Origin: WTGU01 sp965200925
Lineage (GTDB): Bacteria; Pseudomonadota; Alphaproteobacteria; UBA828
NCBI GenBank assembly: GCA_965200925.1
Contig: OZ241738.1
Location: 868,001 to 932,000, forward strand
Direction: 5' to 3'
Length of the DNA stretch: 64,000 bases
A program made the position numbers and the translations under genes. A model generated the notes under the pieces. That model had not been told where the DNA came from. It made no database searches and saw only the letters and a list, made by a program, of their open reading frames with translations. Positions 60,424-64,000 of the stretch are shown here, in pieces. The number at the start of each line of letters is the position of its first letter. Position 1 is the first letter of the stretch.

Positions 60424-61980
60424 TCAGGCCGCCGCCGCGCCCTCCGTGAACCGGGGGAAGACGGCTTCCGGCTTCGGCAACGGGGTTCCTGGCTCTAGAC
60501 GCCCGGAGGGGCCCAGCGCCGCGAGACCGCGGCGGTCGGCAGCCACTCCGAGCTGGTCGAGCAGGTGCCCGCTCGCCCCCGGCATGAACGGCTGGGTCAA
60601 AATTGCCAGATGGCGTAAGGCTTCGGCGGTGACGTAGAGCACGGTCGCCATGCGCGCGGGCTCCGATTTGCGCAGCGCCCAGGGCGCCTGCTCGTCCACA
60701 TACCGGTTCGCCCGGCCGATGACTTCCCAGATGCGGATCAGTGCCCGGTGGAACGCTTGAGTATCGAGATCCGCACGGACCGCTGCCGTCAGGGCAGTGG
60801 CGGAATCGAGCAGCGCCTCGTCCGACGCCGTGAAGGCGCTGGGCTGCGGCACCGAGGCGCGGCAGTTCCGCTGGATCATGGTGAGAATCCGTTGCGCCAG
60901 ATTGCCGTAGTCGTTCGCGAGATCGTTGTTGATACGGCCCACGATGGCGCGATGCGAAAAATCGCCGTCATTGCCGAACGGGAGCTCGCGCAGCAGGAAA
61001 TAACGAACCGCGTCCAGGCCGTAGCGGGCTACGACGTGCTCCGGATCGATCGCGTTGCCGAGCGATTTCGACATCTTCTGGCCTTCGATCGTCCACCAGC
61101 CGTGTGCGAAAACCCGCTTCGGCGGTTCGACGCCCGCCGCCATGAGGAAGGCAGGCCAATAAACCGCGTGGAAACGCAGAATGTCCTTGCCAACCATGTG
61201 GAGATCGGCGGGCCAGTGGGTGCGATAAGCGCTGCTCTCCTCATCGGGGAATCCGGCAGCGCTGATGTAGTTGGTCAGCGCGTCGAGCCACACATACATG
61301 GTATGGGCCGGCTCGCCCGGCACCGGGATGCCCCACTTCAGGCTCGCGCGCGAGATCGAGAGGTCGTTTAACCCGCCCTTCACGAAACTGACGACCTCGT
61401 TCCGCCGGCTCTCGGGCGCGACCGCCGCCGGGTGCGCGTCGTAGAACGCGAGCAACCGCTCCTGCCAAGCTGAAAGGCGGAAGAAATAACTCGGTTCCTC
61501 CACCCATTCGACCGGCGCGCCGCTGGGTGCCGTACGAGTTCCACCCTCGTCCGCCGTGATCTCCGATTCGGCGTAGAATGCCTCGTCCCGCACCGAGTAC
61601 CAGCCTGCGTATTTGCCGAGATAGATATGCCCGTTGGCCGCGATGCGCCGCCACAGCGCCTGGCAAGCACGGACGTGCCGCGGCTCGGTGGTGCGGATGA
61701 AATCGTCGTTGCTGTATCCCATGACGCCGCCCAACGCCCGGAACCGCCGGGACACCTCGTCGACGAAAGCCTGCGGTTCCTTGCCCGCGGCGGCGGCCGA
61801 TTTTGCCACTTTCTGCCCGTGCTCATCGGTGCCCGTGAGGAATAGCACGTCGCGGCCGTCGAGGCGCATGAACCGGGCCAGAACATCGCAGGCGAGCGAT
61901 GTGTAGGCATGCCCGATGTGGGGCGAATCGTTGACGTAATATATGGGGGTCGTCAGGTAATAGGCCGGTCGGGACGCCAT
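60424..61980 (-). CDS. metG: Methionyl-tRNA synthetase
   Basis: 518 aa class I synthetase. HIGH motif in SPHIGHAYTSL, KMSKS in GQKMSKSLGNAI and the WFVSVRDEAFY-like region; the zinc knuckle of the long form is absent, so it is the short MetG type. Charges tRNA-Met in the cytosol. Minus-strand block tmk-holB-metG-tatD, with 13 bp to holB. Confidence 0.96.
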   Translation of the reverse strand: MASRPAYYLTTPIYYVNDSPHIGHAYTSLACDVLARFMRLDGRDVLFLTGTDEHGQKVAKSAAAAGKEPQAFVDEVSRRFRALGGVMGYSNDDFIRTTEPRHVRACQALWRRIAANGHIYLGKYAGWYSVRDEAFYAESEITADEGGTRTAPSGAPVEWVEEPSYFFRLSAWQERLLAFYDAHPAAVAPESRRNEVVSFVKGGLNDLSISRASLKWGIPVPGEPAHTMYVWLDALTNYISAAGFPDEESSAYRTHWPADLHMVGKDILRFHAVYWPAFLMAAGVEPPKRVFAHGWWTIEGQKMSKSLGNAIDPEHVVARYGLDAVRYFLLRELPFGNDGDFSHRAIVGRINNDLANDYGNLAQRILTMIQRNCRASVPQPSAFTASDEALLDSATALTAAVRADLDTQAFHRALIRIWEVIGRANRYVDEQAPWALRKSEPARMATVLYVTAEALRHLAILTQPFMPGASGHLLDQLGVAADRRGLAALGPSGRLEPGTPLPKPEAVFPRFTEGAAAA

Positions 61981-61993
61981 CCCGCTTCACCTC

Positions 61994-63064
61994 TCAGGAC
62001 TGTGCGGCTTCCTGCAACGAGCCGAAGGCGCCGATCAGCACCTGTCTGGGGTCGAGGTTGAGCCCGTCCGCCAGCGCGAACGACCGCCGGAGGTTCTCCC
62101 ACACCCAGGCCCAATGATCAAGGCGGGTGCCCTCGAACAGGCGTGCACCGGCCCGCTCGCCCGGCACGACCTCTTCCATCGTGCGGAGCTCGCCCCGCGC
62201 CGCCGCCCGAATCGACCGGCCGAGCCACCAGAGGATCAGCTCGGCCAGGGTACGAAAGCGCTCCAGGCCTTCTGCGCCGGAGAGCCCCTCGCCGAGCCCG
62301 TGAAGGCGTCGCGCGCCCAGCGCGGGAAGCGCGCCGACCAGCGCGACCACGCTCCGATAGAGCGCGGCGCCTCCCTGCTCCGCGAGTGCCGCCGCCCGGC
62401 CGGGGCTGCCTTCGGCCAAATGCGCCAACACCCTGCGGTCCTCCGTGGGAAGATCGGCCATGGCGTTGGCCAGGATCCGACCGAGCACCGGTGCGGGCAG
62501 CGGCCGCATGGACAGGAAACGGCAGCGGGAGCGAACGGTGGGCGGCAGGCGGCTCGCGGCATGACTGACGAGGAGGAACAGAACACGATTCGGTGGCTCC
62601 TCGAGGCGCTTGAGAAGAGCGTTCGCGGCATTCCTGTTCATCTCCTCCGCCGCATCGACAATCACCACCCGCCACGCGCCCTCGCCTGGCGTCAGGGAAA
62701 GGAGGGCGTTGGCCTTGCGCACGTCGTCGACCACGATCTCCGCGCGCCGCTTCCCGCGCTCACCGATGCCCCGCTCGACGACCGCGAGGTCGCTGTGGCT
62801 GGCGGCCGCGACTCGCCGGAACAGCGGGTGCTCGGGTGCCATTGCGAGGCTCTCGGCCGCACCACCATCGAGCACGAAGCGCGCAAAACGAAACGCTAAC
62901 GTGGCCTTGCCGATGCCGCGCGGTCCCGCCAGCAACCAGGCATGGGCGAGCCGCCCGCGCCGCCAAGCATGGACCAACGTCTCCACCGCGCCTTCGTGCC
63001 CGAAGAAATGCGGATTCGCCCGGGGTTCTGGCCACGCGAAGGGGCCGCCCGTGTCTTCAGTCAT
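61994..63064 (-). CDS. holB: DNA polymerase III subunit delta prime
   Basis: 356 aa clamp-loader subunit. Walker A-like LAGPRGIGKATLAFRFA, SRC in RSRCRFLSMRPLP and the helical C-terminal collar domain. Together with tau and delta it loads the beta clamp. ATG 63064 overlaps the tmk stop by 8 bp, so it is coupled. Confidence 0.92.
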   Translation of the reverse strand: MTEDTGGPFAWPEPRANPHFFGHEGAVETLVHAWRRGRLAHAWLLAGPRGIGKATLAFRFARFVLDGGAAESLAMAPEHPLFRRVAAASHSDLAVVERGIGERGKRRAEIVVDDVRKANALLSLTPGEGAWRVVIVDAAEEMNRNAANALLKRLEEPPNRVLFLLVSHAASRLPPTVRSRCRFLSMRPLPAPVLGRILANAMADLPTEDRRVLAHLAEGSPGRAAALAEQGGAALYRSVVALVGALPALGARRLHGLGEGLSGAEGLERFRTLAELILWWLGRSIRAAARGELRTMEEVVPGERAGARLFEGTRLDHWAWVWENLRRSFALADGLNLDPRQVLIGAFGSLQEAAQS

Positions 63065-63698
63065 CGAAGGCGTCGGACAGCCGTTCCGAAACGATCTTCT
63101 CAATCGTCCGCTGAACGGCTTCGGCCTCGCGGGAGGCGTCTACCACGGCGCATCGGTCCGGCGCGTGCCGGGCAACGGCGATGAATCCCTCCCGCACGCG
63201 GCGATGGAACCCCTCGTCCATGCACTCGTAGCGGCTCGCGCGGGCGGTGCGCATGTCGGCGCGCCGCAGCCCTTCCTCCACTGGAACGTCGAGGATCAAG
63301 GTAAGATCCGGCTCGAAGCCTTCGAGGGCAAGCGCGTTGAGTTGCGCGAGGGCGCCGGCGTCGGCTCCCTGGGCGCTCCCCTGATAGACGACCATCGAAT
63401 CGACGAAGCGATCCGAGATCACCCAAAGGCCACGCCGAAGCGCCGGGCGGATCGTGCGCAGCAGGTGGTCGCGCCGCGCCGCGGTGTGGAGCATGGCCTC
63501 GGACAGCGGGTCCCACCGCGTGGCCGGGCCGTTTACCAGTAGCCGGCGGATCTCCTCCGCACCGGGAGAGCCGCCCGGCTCCCGCGTGGGCAACACCGCG
63601 ATGCCGCGGCCCTCAAGCGCCGCGCACAATCTCGCGGCCTGCGACGTCTTTCCAGCCCCCTCGCCGCCTTCGAGCGTTATGAGGCGTCCACGGGCCAT
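63057..63698 (-). CDS. tmk: Thymidylate kinase
   Basis: 213 aa. P-loop TLEGGEGAGKTSQAARL, REPGGSPGAEEIR, SDRFVDSMVVYQG and the LID RADMRTARASRYE. Makes dTDP from dTMP. ATG 63698 gives the standard N-terminus; a GTG at 63722 is possible but would overlap the upstream stop. Downstream of dacC-like gene, upstream of holB. Confidence 0.94.
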   Translation of the reverse strand: MARGRLITLEGGEGAGKTSQAARLCAALEGRGIAVLPTREPGGSPGAEEIRRLLVNGPATRWDPLSEAMLHTAARRDHLLRTIRPALRRGLWVISDRFVDSMVVYQGSAQGADAGALAQLNALALEGFEPDLTLILDVPVEEGLRRADMRTARASRYECMDEGFHRRVREGFIAVARHAPDRCAVVDASREAEAVQRTIEKIVSERLSDAFDD

Positions 63699-63714
63699 GC
63701 GTGCCACACTGTCC

Positions 63715-64000
63715 CTACCCACCCCAGATCAGTTCGTGAATCGCGGCCCCGAGGCGCCCGAATCCACCCAGGCTGTCGACCGTCGCGCCGGCCATGAGGG
63801 GCCACTCGCGTGCCGCCAAGTCCGGCGCGCTCACGACCAGCTTGGCGACCACGGTCCCGCGCTCGACCGGCGCCGAAACCGGGCCGTCGGCCATGATCTT
63901 CACCACCATGCCGGCGCGCGCCTTGCGCGACATGACCACCGCCACGTCGCGATCGACCACGAGCGGTACCGTCTCCGCCTCGCCGAGCCAGACGTCGAAT
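63715..64000 (-). CDS. D-alanyl-D-alanine carboxypeptidase, C-terminal part (cut by window end)
   Basis: About 95 codons of a gene whose start lies beyond the window. The residues FDVWLGEAETVPLVVDRDVAV and MADGPVSAPVERGTVVAKLVV match the C-terminal domain of class A penicillin-binding carboxypeptidases (PBP5/DacC type). A C-terminal helix (GAAIHELIWGG) is consistent with membrane anchoring. It trims peptidoglycan pentapeptides. It precedes tmk by about 16 bp, the usual arrangement. Confidence 0.85.
   Translation of the reverse strand, partial: FDVWLGEAETVPLVVDRDVAVVMSRKARAGMVVKIMADGPVSAPVERGTVVAKLVVSAPDLAAREWPLMAGATVDSLGGFGRLGAAIHELIWGG

Overview
The window is GC-rich chromosomal DNA from an alphaproteobacterium, most likely of Rhodospirillales type. 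The main evidence is gene order. It carries ntrY-ntrX-trkA-dat-hfq-hflX...mazG, mlaD-DUF2155-aat-accC-accB-aroQ, and tmk-holB-metG-tatD-MBL hydrolase. It also has a fused trpE(G) gene and a fused thiS-thiG gene. No species can be named from the sequence.

Layout. 1-2.0 kb: a NodB-type deacetylase and a luciferase-like flavin oxidoreductase. 2.0-6.8 kb: a decaying accessory island with two ankyrin-repeat genes, two related winged-helix relics, and two related small proteins on either side of a tRNA-Thr(CGT). 6.8-7.3 kb: a nucleoside deoxyribosyltransferase-like gene. 7.5-10.0 kb (minus strand): a coupled CoA-transferase/acyl-CoA dehydrogenase pair. It is divergent from a long plus-strand catabolic block (10.0-27.4 kb). 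That block holds a PotABCD-like ABC transporter, HyuA/HyuB, ThiS-ThiG, a divergent GcvPA/GcvPB pair, an AcoX/NAD-kinase-like protein and a second (sugar-type) ABC transporter. 27.4-28.7 kb: an RsmB-like methyltransferase. 28.8-30.8 kb: a DUF262/HNH restriction-type gene. 31-33.2 kb: trpE(G). 33.3-36.6 kb: two PhyH-type oxygenases around a SAF-domain dehydrogenase. 36.6-38.3 kb: a quinone-oxidoreductase gene whose 3' end is displaced about 0.75 kb by an insert carrying small lipoprotein genes. 38.4-42.2 kb: the mlaD...aroQ block. 42.2-46.3 kb: an amidase/lyase/aldolase catabolic operon with divergent SnoaL and cupin genes. 46.4-57.4 kb: the nitrogen-regulation/trkA/hfq/hflX block, with groES-groEL lying between hflX and mazG. 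57.5-58.6 kb: a lower-GC insert with two small exported proteins, one of them frameshifted at a G7 tract. 58.8-64.0 kb: housekeeping genes on the minus strand.

How the genes work together. The block from 7.5 to 27.4 kb looks like a transport and catabolism region for nitrogenous substrates. Two importers feed a hydantoinase/oxoprolinase-type hydrolase, a glycine-dehydrogenase-like PLP enzyme and CoA-dependent oxidation. The actual substrates cannot be read from the sequence. Most other segments are core metabolism: fatty-acid carboxylation, shikimate and Trp synthesis, tRNA charging, replication accessory, envelope lipid transport and chaperones.

The least ordinary material is the ankyrin island, the split oxidoreductase, the G7-frameshifted exported protein, the unusual GcvPA/GcvPB-ThiSG-AcoX neighbourhood, and groESL lodged between hflX and mazG with a degenerate CIRCE operator.
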